From positions 76,845 to 140,844 of the forward strand of contig JBFXAZ010000001.1 in NCBI GenBank assembly GCA_050183765.1: 64,000 nucleotides of DNA, in the 5' to 3' direction. The position numbers and the translations under genes were made by a program. Of this stretch, positions 1-9,207 are shown in pieces. Each line of letters begins with the position of its first letter. Position 1 is the first letter of the stretch. Under the pieces are notes generated by a model. It worked only from the letters and a program-made list of their open reading frames with translations, was not told where the DNA came from and did not search any database. This stretch comes from JAFAZJ01 sp050183765 (GTDB lineage: Bacteria; Pseudomonadota; Alphaproteobacteria; Reyranellales; Reyranellaceae).

Positions 1-1
1 C

Positions 2-451
2 TTCGTCGGCGTGCTGGTCGTCGTGCGGCCGGGCCTGCGCGACCTCAATCTCGGCTACCTGCTGGTGCTGGTCGGCGCCGCGTTGTGGGCGGTCTACCAG
101 ATCCTGCTGCGTATCGTGTCGCGCCACGATCCGCCCTCGACCACGGCGCTGTGGACGGCCATGGCCGGCGCGGCGGCGCTGACCACGGTCGGGCCGTTCT
201 TCTGGACCTGGCCGGACGCGACGGGCTGGCTGATGCTCGCGGCGCTGGCCGCCTGCGGCACCCTGGGCAACGTGCTGTACTCGATCGCCTTCCGCTTCGC
301 GCCGGCGGCGATCCTGCAGCCCTTCGGGTATCTCAACCTGGTCTTCGCGATCGTCTGGGGCTGGCTGATCTTCGGCCAGTTTCCCGACGCGTGGACGATC
401 GCCGGCGCCGCGCTGATCGTGGCCGCCGGCATCGTCGCCCTGCGCGAATAG
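2..451 (+). CDS. EamA/DMT-family transporter, C-terminal part
   Basis: The reading frame is open from the first bases of the window, so the 5' end lies outside. The visible 149 residues hold about five hydrophobic helices and the glycine-rich texture of the second EamA repeat (drug/metabolite transporter superfamily), including a VVRPG-type segment at the junction of the two repeats. It is an inner-membrane permease; the substrate cannot be told. A tail-to-tail MAPEG gene follows 3 bp later on the other strand. Confidence 0.8.
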   Translation, partial: FVGVLVVVRPGLRDLNLGYLLVLVGAALWAVYQILLRIVSRHDPPSTTALWTAMAGAAALTTVGPFFWTWPDATGWLMLAALAACGTLGNVLYSIAFRFAPAAILQPFGYLNLVFAIVWGWLIFGQFPDAWTIAGAALIVAAGIVALRE

Positions 452-454
452 GCG

Positions 455-844
455 TCAGCGCACGATGGCGATGAAGATCAGCGCCATGCCGACGACGGCC
501 ACGAGATAGGCGGCGGTGCGCGCATAGGCGATGCCGGCGATGTAGGCGACGGCGTGCGCGACGCGGCCCCAGAAAAAGAGCTGCGCGCCCAGCGCCGTCA
601 GCGGCCCGAGCTTGCTCAGCGCGGCCGCGGCGAGCACCAGCGCGGCGAAGGGCACCAGGTTCTCGACCAGGTTGAGATGCGCACGCCTGGCGCGGCCGAT
701 CCAGCCCTCGACGGCCGGGAAGCTCTCGCGGTTGCCGGCCATCACCGGCAGGCCGAGCTTCAGCACCAGCCCCATGGTGTAGGGCAAAGCGAGGACGAGG
801 CAGAGCGCGCCGCTGAGCGCCAGCATCATGAGTTCGGATGTCAT
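455..844 (-). CDS. MAPEG-family membrane protein
   Basis: A 129-residue integral membrane protein with four hydrophobic helices. An early GNRESFPAVEGW segment followed by RARRAHLNLVEN matches the conserved stretch of the MAPEG family (membrane-associated eicosanoid/glutathione metabolism), where the Arg/Asn/Glu residues sit near the glutathione site. Bacterial members are mostly uncharacterised, so glutathione-dependent activity is family knowledge, not shown here. It is divergent from the LysR gene at 955, so the 110-bp gap probably carries both promoters and the LysR protein may control it. Confidence 0.82.
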   Translation of the reverse strand: MTSELMMLALSGALCLVLALPYTMGLVLKLGLPVMAGNRESFPAVEGWIGRARRAHLNLVENLVPFAALVLAAAALSKLGPLTALGAQLFFWGRVAHAVAYIAGIAYARTAAYLVAVVGMALIFIAIVR

Positions 845-954
845 GGTTTTCCCCCTTGTCGGTGGCGGGGACCACCATCGGTCCGCGCCGAGGCGCTTGG
901 AACGACCGATTGGTTATGCTGCCATAGACGGTGTTTATGGCGGGGGAAACGCCG

Positions 955-1839
955 ATGGAAATGCACCAGATTCGCTACTTCCTGGCCTCGGCGCGCACCT
1001 TGAACTTCACCCGCGCGGCGTCGGCCTGCAACGTCTCGCAGCCGGCGCTGACCGTGGCGATCGGCAAGCTGGAGCAGGAGCTGGGCGAGAAGCTGTTCGA
1101 GCGCCGCACCGGCGGGCTCGCGCTCACCGAGTTCGGCCAGATGGTGCACCCGCGCCTGCGCAGCATGGTCGAGCAGGCCGAGGCGGCGCGCGACCTGGCG
1201 CACAGCTACCGCAAGCTCAGCCGCGCGCCGATCGCGCTGGGCGTGATGGATACGGTGGGCGCCGGCCGCATCGGCGGCTTTCTCGCCACCCTGCGCGAGG
1301 CGCAGCCCGGCATCGAGATCGCGGTCAGCGGCGGCAGCGCGTCGGGTGTGCTCGAGGAACTCGACCAGGGCGTCGTGCAGATGGCCGTGATCAGCGACGG
1401 CGCCGGAATCCCCGGCCATCTCGTGAGCCTGCCGCTCTACCGCGAGCGCTACGTCGTGGCCTTCCCGCCGGGGCATCGCTTCGAGGCGTTCAACGGCGTG
1501 CGCCTCGCCGACGTGGCGGACGAGGCCTATGTCGATCGCCTGTCCTGCGAGATGCGCGACAAGGTGCTGGCGGCCTGCCAGGCGGCCGACGTCAGGCTCT
1601 ACGCGACCTATCGCAGCGCGCGGGAAGACTGGATCCAGGGACTGGTGATGGCGCGCATGGGCTTCGCCTTCCTGCCGGAGTTCTCGCTCGTCACGCCCGG
1701 GCTGCCGGCGCGGCCGCTGGTCGATCCGCCGATCAGCCGGGAGGTCACGCTGGTGACCTCGCGCGAGGCGGCGCGGCTGCCGGCCTGCCGCGCGCTGCTG
1801 CGCGAGGCGAAGCGCTATCGCTGGGCGGCGGCCGCCTGA
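955..1839 (+). CDS. LysR-family transcriptional regulator
   Basis: About 294 residues. The N-terminal winged helix is clear (HQIRYFLASARTLNFTRAA, then SQPALTVAIGKLEQELG), followed by an effector-binding periplasmic-binding-protein fold. I chose ATG 955 over in-frame GTG 931 and ATG 937 because a GGGGGAA stretch lies at Shine-Dalgarno distance before 955; ATG 961 is also possible. LysR proteins usually act on a divergent neighbour, here the MAPEG gene. The effector is not predictable. Confidence 0.88.
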   Translation: MEMHQIRYFLASARTLNFTRAASACNVSQPALTVAIGKLEQELGEKLFERRTGGLALTEFGQMVHPRLRSMVEQAEAARDLAHSYRKLSRAPIALGVMDTVGAGRIGGFLATLREAQPGIEIAVSGGSASGVLEELDQGVVQMAVISDGAGIPGHLVSLPLYRERYVVAFPPGHRFEAFNGVRLADVADEAYVDRLSCEMRDKVLAACQAADVRLYATYRSAREDWIQGLVMARMGFAFLPEFSLVTPGLPARPLVDPPISREVTLVTSREAARLPACRALLREAKRYRWAAAA

Positions 1840-1842
1840 TCC

Positions 1843-2118
1843 TCAGGCGGCCTCATCCGGCGTGCGGGTGATCAGCGCCAGGGCGTGCAGGCCGGCGTCG
1901 AACTCGTCCTTCAGCAGGCCGTAGACCAGGCGCTGGCGCGCCACGCGGCTCTTGCCGGCGAAGGCGGCCGACACGATATCGACGGTGAAGTGACTCTCGC
2001 CGCCCTCGCGCGCGCCGGCATGGCCGGCATGTTTCGCCGAATCGTCGGTGATCACCAGCCGCGCCGGCGCCAGCGCGGCGCTCAGCTTGCGGTCGATGGC
2101 GGCGGCGATGGCGCCCAT
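1843..2118 (-). CDS. bolA: BolA-family protein
   Basis: A compact 91-residue protein covering the whole BolA fold. The conserved C-terminal half is visible: ESHFTVDIVSAAFAGKSRVARQRLVYGLL, interrupted here for length, with the His and the K-R-V-x-R-Q-R signature that binds glutaredoxin/Fe-S partners and nucleic acid. BolA proteins partner monothiol glutaredoxins in iron-sulfur handling. It converges with the LysR gene (3 bp apart) and is divergent from the J-domain gene, a pairing common in Alphaproteobacteria. Confidence 0.88.
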   Translation of the reverse strand: MGAIAAAIDRKLSAALAPARLVITDDSAKHAGHAGAREGGESHFTVDIVSAAFAGKSRVARQRLVYGLLKDEFDAGLHALALITRTPDEAA

Positions 2119-2197
2119 GCCTGTCTCCCCGTGGCTTTTGCCAAGTCAAGAACGAAACTTCCTTGAGGCGTGCCGGCGGCACGCTCATAAATGTAGG

Positions 2198-2788
2198 ATG
2201 GTCCGAGGTCCGCGCAAATCGGTTCGTACGACGGAGACTCTCTCCGCGAATTTGCGCGTCTGCGAGCATCCCGGCTGCGCCGAGGCGGGCGAGTTCCGCG
2301 CGCCGCGCTCGCGCGAGAACCTCAACCAGTACCGCTGGTTCTGCCTCGAGCATGTGCGCGAGTACAATTCCAAATGGGATTTCTACGCCGGCATGACCGA
2401 GGAGGACATCGAGCGCCAGATCCGCGCCGACCAGACGTGGCGGCGGCCGACCTGGAAGATGAGCGGCCAGGCGCGCGCCAAGCTGGCGTCCGATCCGCTC
2501 GAGCTGCTGCTCGATCCCTATGACATTCTCGCCGATTCGGGCGCCCGCGCGCGCCAGGGCCGGCCGCGGGCGCAGCAGAACAACCTGTCGGTCGCCGAGC
2601 AGCAGGCGCTCAGCATCCTCGACCTGACCTGGCCGCAGACGAAGAAGGGCGTGAAGGCGCGCTACAAGGAGCTGGCCAAGCGCTACCACCCCGACGCCAA
2701 CGGCGGCGATCGCGAGGCCGAGGAGCGCATCAAGCAGATCAACCAGGCCTACTCGACGCTCAAGCAGAGCCCGCACTTCGCGGAGTGA
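2198..2788 (+). CDS. J-domain (DnaJ-like) protein
   Basis: About 196 residues. The N-terminal half holds a CEHPGC and WFCLEH pair that could bind zinc; the C-terminal third is a J domain with the HPD motif (KRYHPDANGG) that stimulates Hsp70 ATPase. J domains usually lie at the N terminus; this C-terminal placement is typical of a small alphaproteobacterial family found next to bolA. ATG 2198 is preceded by a TAGGATG context and starts the conserved part; an earlier in-frame ATG at 2048 would run into bolA. Client unknown. Confidence 0.85.
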   Translation: MVRGPRKSVRTTETLSANLRVCEHPGCAEAGEFRAPRSRENLNQYRWFCLEHVREYNSKWDFYAGMTEEDIERQIRADQTWRRPTWKMSGQARAKLASDPLELLLDPYDILADSGARARQGRPRAQQNNLSVAEQQALSILDLTWPQTKKGVKARYKELAKRYHPDANGGDREAEERIKQINQAYSTLKQSPHFAE

Positions 2789-2797
2789 TCCGGCGGC

Positions 2798-3466
2798 TCA
2801 CGCCTTGCTGCGCACGTTGCCCTGCCACATCGGCGCGGCGAGCGTCTCGGTGTATTGCGGGATCATGAAGTTGAAGGCGATGCTGATGCGCTCGGTGTCG
2901 CTCTGATTGCTGACCACGTGATGGTGCAGCCACGAGGGGAAGATCACCATCCGCCCGTCGCGCGCCTGCACGGAACGGCTGTTGGCGGTGCGCTCGGTGA
3001 ACTGTTTGGGCTTGGGCATGATGACGTAGGATTGCGGCCGCGGATCGGAGAACACGATCTCCGCCGAATCGGGACCCGCCTGCACATAGTAGGTGCCGCT
3101 GAGGTAGTTGTTGGGGTGGGTGTGCCGGGGATGATGGGCGCCGGGCGGGTTGATGTTGGCCCAGCAGCCGGTGATCACCAGCTTGTGGTCCTCCAGCCCG
3201 AGCCAGCGCATCGCGCCCTTGGCCGCCATCTGGGCAAGGTCGCATAGCTGCTGGAACGCCCGCAGCGTGTGCAAATTCTGGTCGGTCTGCCAGTTGGCGC
3301 CTTTGAAGATCGTCGGCCGCGGCGTCAGCATGCGCTCGATCTCGTCGCGCAGATGGCTATTCAGCGGGCCGTGCTCCTCGGCCGCCAGGTCGATGATCCA
3401 CAGCGGCGTCGGGAACAGCTCGACCACATCGAGCTTGGCGATCTTCGGCGATCGTCCACCCGTCAT
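2798..3466 (-). CDS. putative 2OG-Fe(II) oxygenase
   Basis: About 222 residues. A double-stranded beta-helix dioxygenase signature is visible: the H-x-H pair in HPRHTHPNNYLSG, a distal His in FPSWLHHHV, and the N-x-S-D-x-x-R-I-S-I end seen in the TIGR02466-type group of putative 2-oxoglutarate oxygenases. The substrate is unknown. ATG 3466 has GGGAGA at good spacing; an upstream in-frame start at 3523 lies in a repeat tract. It converges with the J-domain gene. Confidence 0.8.
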   Translation of the reverse strand: MTGGRSPKIAKLDVVELFPTPLWIIDLAAEEHGPLNSHLRDEIERMLTPRPTIFKGANWQTDQNLHTLRAFQQLCDLAQMAAKGAMRWLGLEDHKLVITGCWANINPPGAHHPRHTHPNNYLSGTYYVQAGPDSAEIVFSDPRPQSYVIMPKPKQFTERTANSRSVQARDGRMVIFPSWLHHHVVSNQSDTERISIAFNFMIPQYTETLAAPMWQGNVRSKA

Positions 3467-3497
3467 GTGAAATCTCCCAGTGTTTTTCTTTGTTCCT

Positions 3498-3589
3498 ATC
3501 ACGAAGCTGACGGGTACGACCATGATTCATCACGAATCTGACGGATATGGCGTGCTTCATCGCAAAGCTGACTGGGATGGCCGTGCTTC
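3498..3589. repeat. three imperfect 30-31 bp tandem repeats
   Basis: Units 3498-3528, 3529-3558 and 3559-3589 each begin ATCRCRAA and end with a TTC triplet, with a shared AAKCTGAC core (GAAGCTGACGGG, GAATCTGACGGA, AAAGCTGACTGG). They lie between the oxygenase and histidine kinase genes, which are divergent. Function unknown; operator or recombination scar are both possible. Positions 3590-3849 show no convincing gene. Confidence 0.65.
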
Positions 3590-3849
3590 GTCCCGTGCAT
3601 GCGGCGGCGGCAGCGGCGGGTGGTGACGTGCGAAGCGTCAGAAATGAACCATTTGCGCGTGGCGCTGGTGCGCGCCATGCCGAATACAGCACCACCACAA
3701 ATGCACTCGGATTCAATGTGCGTTCACTGCGTTCGCATAGCGCTGCGGCGGAACCCGTGAGCGGGACGCCGGCGGACGATACCCAACCGACGGGTTGGTG
3801 GTCGTCGCACGCGCCGGGCGACTCGGCGGAGCGCGGGAAGAGTCCGGCC

Positions 3850-5739
3850 ATGGCCGTAGGCGAGGCGCTGTACGGGCCGCTGTTCAACCTGGTCAGCGAA
3901 GGCGTGCTGATCGGCCAGGACCGCCGCGTCGTGGTCGCCAACGAGGCGCTGGCCCGCATGCTGGGCTATGCGCCCGACGACCTGCTCGGCGCGCCGCTGG
4001 CGCAGATCGTCGCGCCGGAAGACCGCGCGCTGGCCCGCGAGCTGCATCTCGGTCGCATCAACGGCGAGCAGGTCGCCAGCTCCTACGACATCCGCCTGCT
4101 GCGTGCCGACGGCACGACGATCCCGTCCCATGGCCGTGCCGTTCTGGTCGAGCATGACGGCCGGCCCGCGGTGCTGTGCGCGCTGACCGACCTGTCGGCG
4201 ATCGCCGGCGCGACGCAGGAGCTGCTGGCCAAGACGCGCCTGCTCGAGGTCACCTTCGCCTCGATGAGCCAGGGGATCAGCGTGCTGGGTCCCGACATGC
4301 GCTTCCGCGGCGGCAACGACCGCATGCCCGGCCTGCTCAACGTGCCGGCCGAGCTGTTCGGCGAAGGCAGCGGCTTCATCGACGTCGTGCGCTACTGCGC
4401 GCACCGCGGCGATTATGGTCCGGGCGATCCCGAGGCGCTGGCGATCGATCGCCTGAAAATGGTGATGGCGTCCGAGGACGGCATGTCGCTGGAACGCGTG
4501 ACCTGGGATGGCCGCATCTTCGATGCGCGGCATGCCAAGCTGCCCGACGGCGGCTGGGTGGTGACCTATTCCGACGTCACCGAGGAGCGGCGCAACACCC
4601 GCAAGCTGGCCGAGAGCGAGGAGCGGCTGCGGCAGGTCATGGACAACGCCGTCGACGCCATCGTTCTGGTCAACCAGCGCGGCGTCATCGAATCGATCAA
4701 CCACGCGGCGCGGCGCATCTTCGGCTACCAGCCCTGGGAGCTCATCGGGCGCGACGTCATCATGCTGATGACGGAGGAGGAGGGGCTGAGCCACGCCGCC
4801 TTCATGCAGCGCCATATCCGCGACAACAGGCCCCTGCTGGTCAACGTCGCGCGCGAGATGCAGGGCCGGCACAAGGATGGCCGCGCGCTGCCGCTGGAGG
4901 TTTCCTCCAGCGAGTTCAGGACCGAGGACGGACAGCGCATGTTCGTCGCCCTGGTGCGCGACCTGTCGGAGCGCAAGGCGCTCGAGGCGCGGCTGCGCCA
5001 GCTGCAGAAGCTCGAGGCGCTGGGCCAGCTCACCGGCGGCGTGGCGCACGACTTCAACAATCTGCTGGCCGCGATCATGTCGGGCGTCGAGAACGCGATG
5101 GACGACCTCGCGCCCGGCTCGGCGGCGCGCGAAGCCTGCGAGGTCGCGCTGCAGGCCTCCGAGCAGGCGGCGGGGCTGACCCGTCGCCTGATGTCCTTCG
5201 CACGGCAGCAGGATCTGGTGCCCTCGCGTGTCGAGGCCGCCGCGGTGGTCGGGCAGCTTGCCGGCCTGCTGCGTGCCTCCGTGCCGATGGTCGTCGAGCT
5301 GGTGGTCGACGCCCGCGCTGGCGACGCGGCCTGCATCGTCGATCGCAATCAGCTCGAGACCGCGCTGCTCAATCTGGTGCTCAACGCGCGCGATGCCATC
5401 CGCGGCATGGGCACGATCACGGTCACCGCCGAGACCCGCGCGATCGACGCCGCGCAGGCGGCCGGCAATCCGGCGCTGCGGCCCGGTCGCTGGGTGGCGA
5501 TCTCGGTCGCCGACACCGGCGACGGCATGCCCAGCGAGATTCGCCACCGCATCTTCGAGCCGTTCTTCAGCACCAAGGGGCCGGGCAAGGGCAGCGGGCT
5601 GGGGCTGAGCATGGTGCACGGCTTCGTGCTGCAGTCCGGCGGCTTCGTCGAGGTCGACAGCGCCGCCGATCGCGGCACGACGATCCGCATGCACTTTCCG
5701 CTGGCCGAATCACCTACGCCGCCAGATCGCGCCGCATAA
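3850..5739 (+). CDS. PAS-domain sensor histidine kinase
   Basis: About 629 residues with no membrane segment or signal peptide, so probably cytoplasmic. Order: PAS (about 10-115), PAS_7-type domain (about 127-240, starting near TFASMSQGISVL), third PAS (about 255-375), HisKA with phosphoacceptor His400 in GGVAHDFNNLL, then HATPase with N box LNLVLNARDAI, G1 DTGDGMP and G2 GSGLGLSMV. There is no receiver domain and no response regulator nearby, so the partner is unknown. ATG 3850 has GGAAGAG upstream; an in-frame start at 3547 would add a repeat-encoded segment lacking domains. The 3' end overlaps the GNAT gene tail to tail by 26 bp. Confidence 0.88.
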   Translation: MAVGEALYGPLFNLVSEGVLIGQDRRVVVANEALARMLGYAPDDLLGAPLAQIVAPEDRALARELHLGRINGEQVASSYDIRLLRADGTTIPSHGRAVLVEHDGRPAVLCALTDLSAIAGATQELLAKTRLLEVTFASMSQGISVLGPDMRFRGGNDRMPGLLNVPAELFGEGSGFIDVVRYCAHRGDYGPGDPEALAIDRLKMVMASEDGMSLERVTWDGRIFDARHAKLPDGGWVVTYSDVTEERRNTRKLAESEERLRQVMDNAVDAIVLVNQRGVIESINHAARRIFGYQPWELIGRDVIMLMTEEEGLSHAAFMQRHIRDNRPLLVNVAREMQGRHKDGRALPLEVSSSEFRTEDGQRMFVALVRDLSERKALEARLRQLQKLEALGQLTGGVAHDFNNLLAAIMSGVENAMDDLAPGSAAREACEVALQASEQAAGLTRRLMSFARQQDLVPSRVEAAAVVGQLAGLLRASVPMVVELVVDARAGDAACIVDRNQLETALLNLVLNARDAIRGMGTITVTAETRAIDAAQAAGNPALRPGRWVAISVADTGDGMPSEIRHRIFEPFFSTKGPGKGSGLGLSMVHGFVLQSGGFVEVDSAADRGTTIRMHFPLAESPTPPDRAA

Positions 5740-6235
5740 GGCAACGCCGCCACAGCGGATGGCCGAGCTGGCGCTCGTGCGCCCGTTCCTGCCGCATGAG
5801 GCGCGTGTATTGCGCCAGCGGCACGACCTCGAAGCCGCGCCGGGCGTAGAACGGCGCGTTCCACGGCACGCGGAGATAGGTCGACAGGAACACGCCCGCG
5901 TGCCGTTCCTGCCGCGCCGTCGCGCAGGCCGCTTCGAGCAGCGCGCTGCCGACGCCGCGGCCGCCGTGGCGCGGCAGCACCGAGAGCTGATGCAGCCAGG
6001 CCCTGCCGTCGAGCGTGCGCAGCAGCGCGAAGCCGATCGGCCGGTTGGCGCCGTCGGTCGCGACCCACAGCCGTCCGCCGCGGCGCGCGATCTCGAGCAG
6101 GCCGGGATCGGCGGGTGACATCGTCAGGACCCATGGCATGGCGACACGGCGAAAGACGAGATCGGCCTCGTTCTCGATAGCCTGCAGCCCGCGAAGCTCG
6201 TGGCGTCGCGCGGCGCGGATCGATACCGACATCAT
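5714..6235 (-). CDS. GNAT-family N-acetyltransferase
   Basis: 173 residues. The acetyl-CoA loop is visible as LPRHGGRGVGSALLE (Q/R-x-x-G-x-G/A motif), with the preceding WLHQLSVL strand and the C-terminal NAPFYARRGFEVV segment typical of motif B. The acceptor is unknown. Its ATG at 6235 shares one base with the TGA of the epoxide hydrolase gene (TGATG), so translation is probably coupled and the two genes form an operon. Confidence 0.87.
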   Translation of the reverse strand: MMSVSIRAARRHELRGLQAIENEADLVFRRVAMPWVLTMSPADPGLLEIARRGGRLWVATDGANRPIGFALLRTLDGRAWLHQLSVLPRHGGRGVGSALLEAACATARQERHAGVFLSTYLRVPWNAPFYARRGFEVVPLAQYTRLMRQERAHERQLGHPLWRRCLMRRDLAA

Positions 6236-7479
6236 CAATCGTTGGCGGCGCCGTAGCGCAGCGGGCGGCAGAAGTCGCGGATGTCCTGCACCAGCAGGTC
6301 GGGTTCCTCGAGCGCCGCGAAGTGGCCGCCGCGCGGCATGGCGCTGTAGCGCCTCAGGTCGCCATAGGCGCGCTCGACCCAGGCGCGCGGCGGCGGCGGC
6401 GCGAGATCGGCGGGGAAGGCCATGAACGCCGTCGGCGTCTTCACCGTCTCGCCCTTCGCCAGCCTGGCGTTCTCCTCGCGCACGCCGCGATAGAGCCAGG
6501 CGGCGCTCGCCATGTTGGCGTTCAGCCAATAGACCATGATGTTGTCGAGCAGCGTGTCCCACGAGAAGCGGCTGCGCGGATCACCGGCGCAATCGCTCCA
6601 GCCCTGGAACTTCTCGACGATCCACGCCGCCAGACCGACTGGCGAGTCGGTGAGCCCGACTCCCAACGACTGCGGCTTGGTGTTCTGGATGCGCTGGTAG
6701 GCGGTCTTCGCCTCGCGCTCTGCGCGCACGATGTTCATCCAGGCGCTCTCTTCCGGCGTCAGCGCCGCCCGCTCGTCGAGGCCCGGCCGGAACACCATCG
6801 TGTTGAGGTGCAGCGCCTGGCAGCCGGTCTTGACGCCCTCCGTCTCGACCACGGGATGGTCGTGCGCCAGCCAGGTCGAGACCGCCGCGCCCCAGTCGCC
6901 GCCCTGCGCGACATAGGGCCTGGTGTAGTTCAGCGACTCGGTGAGCAGGCGATGCCACAACCGGCCGATGGCGCGCGGGCCGATCGGCCCCATGCCGCCG
7001 TCGCGCATCGGCGGGCCGGACCAGCCGTAACCCGGCAGCGAGGGCACGATGACGTCGAAGGAGTCGAGCGCGTCGCCGCCGTGGCGTTCGGGATGCGCCA
7101 GCCGGTCGATGATGTCGAGGAACTCGACGATCGAGCCCGGCCAGCCATGGGTAAGGATCAGCGGCAGCGGCGGCGGCGCATCCTCGACCGGCGTGCCGGG
7201 CTCGCGGATGAAATGCAAGCGCTGCTCGCCGATGTCGACGAGGTAGTTGGGGAAGGCGTTGATCCTGTCCTCGCAGCGCCGCCAGTCGTAGCCGTGCTGC
7301 CAGTAGTCGACGAGCTCCTTGAGGAACCGCTCCTCGGTGCCGTAGTCCCAGCCGCCGCCCGCGACGAAGGCCGGTCGCCGCCATTTGCGCAGCCGTTCGT
7401 CGAGATCGGCGAGCGCGCGCTCGGGCACGTCGATGGTGAACGGCTCGGGCGTGACGTAGCGGGCGGGTTCATCGCTCAT
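6235..7479 (-). CDS. epoxide hydrolase (EHN-type alpha/beta hydrolase)
   Basis: 414 residues. The N-terminal part matches the EHN lid/anchor region (FTIDVPERALADLDERL, WRRPAF). The core shows the oxyanion HGWPGS motif, nucleophilic Asp in QGGDWGAAVS, and catalytic His in PRGGHFAALEEPD near the C terminus. Bacterial members hydrate epoxides to diols through a covalent ester. ATG 7479 fits the family start; the upstream extension is basic and unlike it. Transcribed ahead of the coupled GNAT gene and divergent from the FAD oxidase gene. Confidence 0.87.
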   Translation of the reverse strand: MSDEPARYVTPEPFTIDVPERALADLDERLRKWRRPAFVAGGGWDYGTEERFLKELVDYWQHGYDWRRCEDRINAFPNYLVDIGEQRLHFIREPGTPVEDAPPPLPLILTHGWPGSIVEFLDIIDRLAHPERHGGDALDSFDVIVPSLPGYGWSGPPMRDGGMGPIGPRAIGRLWHRLLTESLNYTRPYVAQGGDWGAAVSTWLAHDHPVVETEGVKTGCQALHLNTMVFRPGLDERAALTPEESAWMNIVRAEREAKTAYQRIQNTKPQSLGVGLTDSPVGLAAWIVEKFQGWSDCAGDPRSRFSWDTLLDNIMVYWLNANMASAAWLYRGVREENARLAKGETVKTPTAFMAFPADLAPPPPRAWVERAYGDLRRYSAMPRGGHFAALEEPDLLVQDIRDFCRPLRYGAAND

Positions 7480-7546
7480 GGCCGGACAGATTGCCTTTGT
7501 CGCGGTCGCGCGGGCAAGATCGGGCCAACGAATTCGGAGGGTACGC

Positions 7547-9160
7547 ATGTCGGGTTTTCTGCCGCGCCGCATGAAGTTCTGGGGCTGGGGCTTCGAGGGC
7601 GAGGGCGCGACGCCGCAAGAGCGCGCCTATGTCCATGCCAACGCCGCCAAGCGCTACGGCGTCACCGACTTCAACGACACCCCGCCGCGCGAGGAGGAGT
7701 ACGAGCTGCGCGCCCCGCGCGTGCAGCCGCCGGCCAGCCTGGCGGCGATCTGCTCGACCGAGCGCATCGACCGCCTGGTGCACGCCTACGGCAAGTCGTT
7801 CATCGACGCCGTGCGCATCTTCGAGCGCCGCGTGCCCAACCCGCCCGACGTGGTGGCCTATCCGCGCGACGAGTCCGATGTCGCCGCACTGCTCGACTGG
7901 GCCAGCAGCAACGACATCGCGGTGATACCCTTCGGCGCCGGCTCCTCGGTGGTGGGCGGCGTCGAGCCGGTGGTCGGCGGCGCCTTCAAGGGCGTGGTGT
8001 CGATCAACCTGCAGCGCCTCGACAAGGTGCTGGAGATCGACCGCAAGAGCCGTGCCGCGCGTATCCAGGGCGGCGTGCTGGGCCCGCACCTGGAAGCCCA
8101 GCTCAAGCCGCACGACGTGACGCTCAGGCATTTCCCGCAGAGCTTCGAGTACTCGACCCTGGGCGGCTGGATCGCCACCCGCTCGGGCGGCCACTTCGCC
8201 ACGCTCTACACCCACATCGACGATTTCGTCGAAAGCGCGCGGATGATCACGCCCAAAGGCGCGTGGGAGAGCTTCCGGCTGCCGGGCTCGGGCGCCGGAC
8301 CCAGCCCCGACCGCGTCGCCATCGGTTCGGAAGGCTCGCTCGGCATCATCACCGAGGCATGGATGCGCCTGCAGGACCGCCCGCGCTTTCGCGCCGGCAC
8401 CTCGGTGGCGTTCACGAAATTCGAGGACGCCTGGGGTGCGGTGCGTGCCATCGGCCAGGCCGGCCTCTATCCGTCGAACGTGCGCCTGCTCGATCGCGTC
8501 GAGGCACAGGCCACGGGCGCGGGCGACGGCAGCGCCGATATCATGGTGCTGGCCTTCGAATCGGCGGATCACGATGTCGGCCCGTGGATGAAGCGCGCCC
8601 TGGAATGCGCGCGCGACCACCACGGCCAGCCGGACATGAGCCAGCTCGAGTCCAAGGGCGGCCATCGCGAGGGCAGCTCGGGCGCCTGGCGCAACGCCTT
8701 CATCCGCGCGCCGTTCTTCCGCGAGATCATGACGCCGCTCAACGTGATCTACGACACGTTCGAGACCGCGACGACCTGGGACCGCTTCGGCGACTTCCAC
8801 CAGACGGTGATGGACACGCTGCACGACGTGCTGAAGCGCGAATGCGGGCCGGGCGCCAGCGCCTCGTGCCGCTTCACCCACGTCTATCCCGACGGCCCGG
8901 CGCCGTATTTCAGCTTCTACGGCAAGGGCAGGAAGGGCGGCATGGAACAGCAATGGTGGGCGATCAAGCGCGCCTGCGCCGACGTGCTGAGCCGGCTCAA
9001 GGGCACCATCACCCACCATCACGCGGTGGGCCGCGATCACATGCCCTGGTACGAAAAGCAGCGCCCCGAGCTGTTTGCGGCGGCCCTGCAGGGCGCGAAG
9101 AATGCGGTGGATCCGAAGGGCGTGATGAACCCCGGCGTGCTGCTGAAGGCGCGGGGATAG
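7547..9160 (+). CDS. FAD-binding oxidase, alkyl-DHAP synthase-like
   Basis: 537 residues. An N-terminal MKFWGWGFE segment, a PCMH-type FAD domain (VIPFGAGSSVVGG, GGWIATRSGGH), and a C-terminal FAD_oxidase_C part with HHHAVGRDH and a terminal DPKGVMNPG motif match the alkyldihydroxyacetonephosphate synthase / D-lactate dehydrogenase superfamily. The HHH stretch and FWGWG start favour the AGPS-like branch; the bacterial role (ether lipid or 2-hydroxyacid oxidation) is not settled. ATG 7547 has CGGAGG six bases upstream. The intergenic palindrome at 9208 follows. Confidence 0.85.
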   Translation: MSGFLPRRMKFWGWGFEGEGATPQERAYVHANAAKRYGVTDFNDTPPREEEYELRAPRVQPPASLAAICSTERIDRLVHAYGKSFIDAVRIFERRVPNPPDVVAYPRDESDVAALLDWASSNDIAVIPFGAGSSVVGGVEPVVGGAFKGVVSINLQRLDKVLEIDRKSRAARIQGGVLGPHLEAQLKPHDVTLRHFPQSFEYSTLGGWIATRSGGHFATLYTHIDDFVESARMITPKGAWESFRLPGSGAGPSPDRVAIGSEGSLGIITEAWMRLQDRPRFRAGTSVAFTKFEDAWGAVRAIGQAGLYPSNVRLLDRVEAQATGAGDGSADIMVLAFESADHDVGPWMKRALECARDHHGQPDMSQLESKGGHREGSSGAWRNAFIRAPFFREIMTPLNVIYDTFETATTWDRFGDFHQTVMDTLHDVLKRECGPGASASCRFTHVYPDGPAPYFSFYGKGRKGGMEQQWWAIKRACADVLSRLKGTITHHHAVGRDHMPWYEKQRPELFAAALQGAKNAVDPKGVMNPGVLLKARG

Positions 9161-9207
9161 GTGCATTCTTTTCTACCTTCCATCTCCGGGGAAGGGTGGC
9201 TTCTTTC

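Noticed and set aside
3498..3589. CRISPR array
   Set aside because: The 31-bp units are adjacent with no unique spacers, and no cas gene is in the window.
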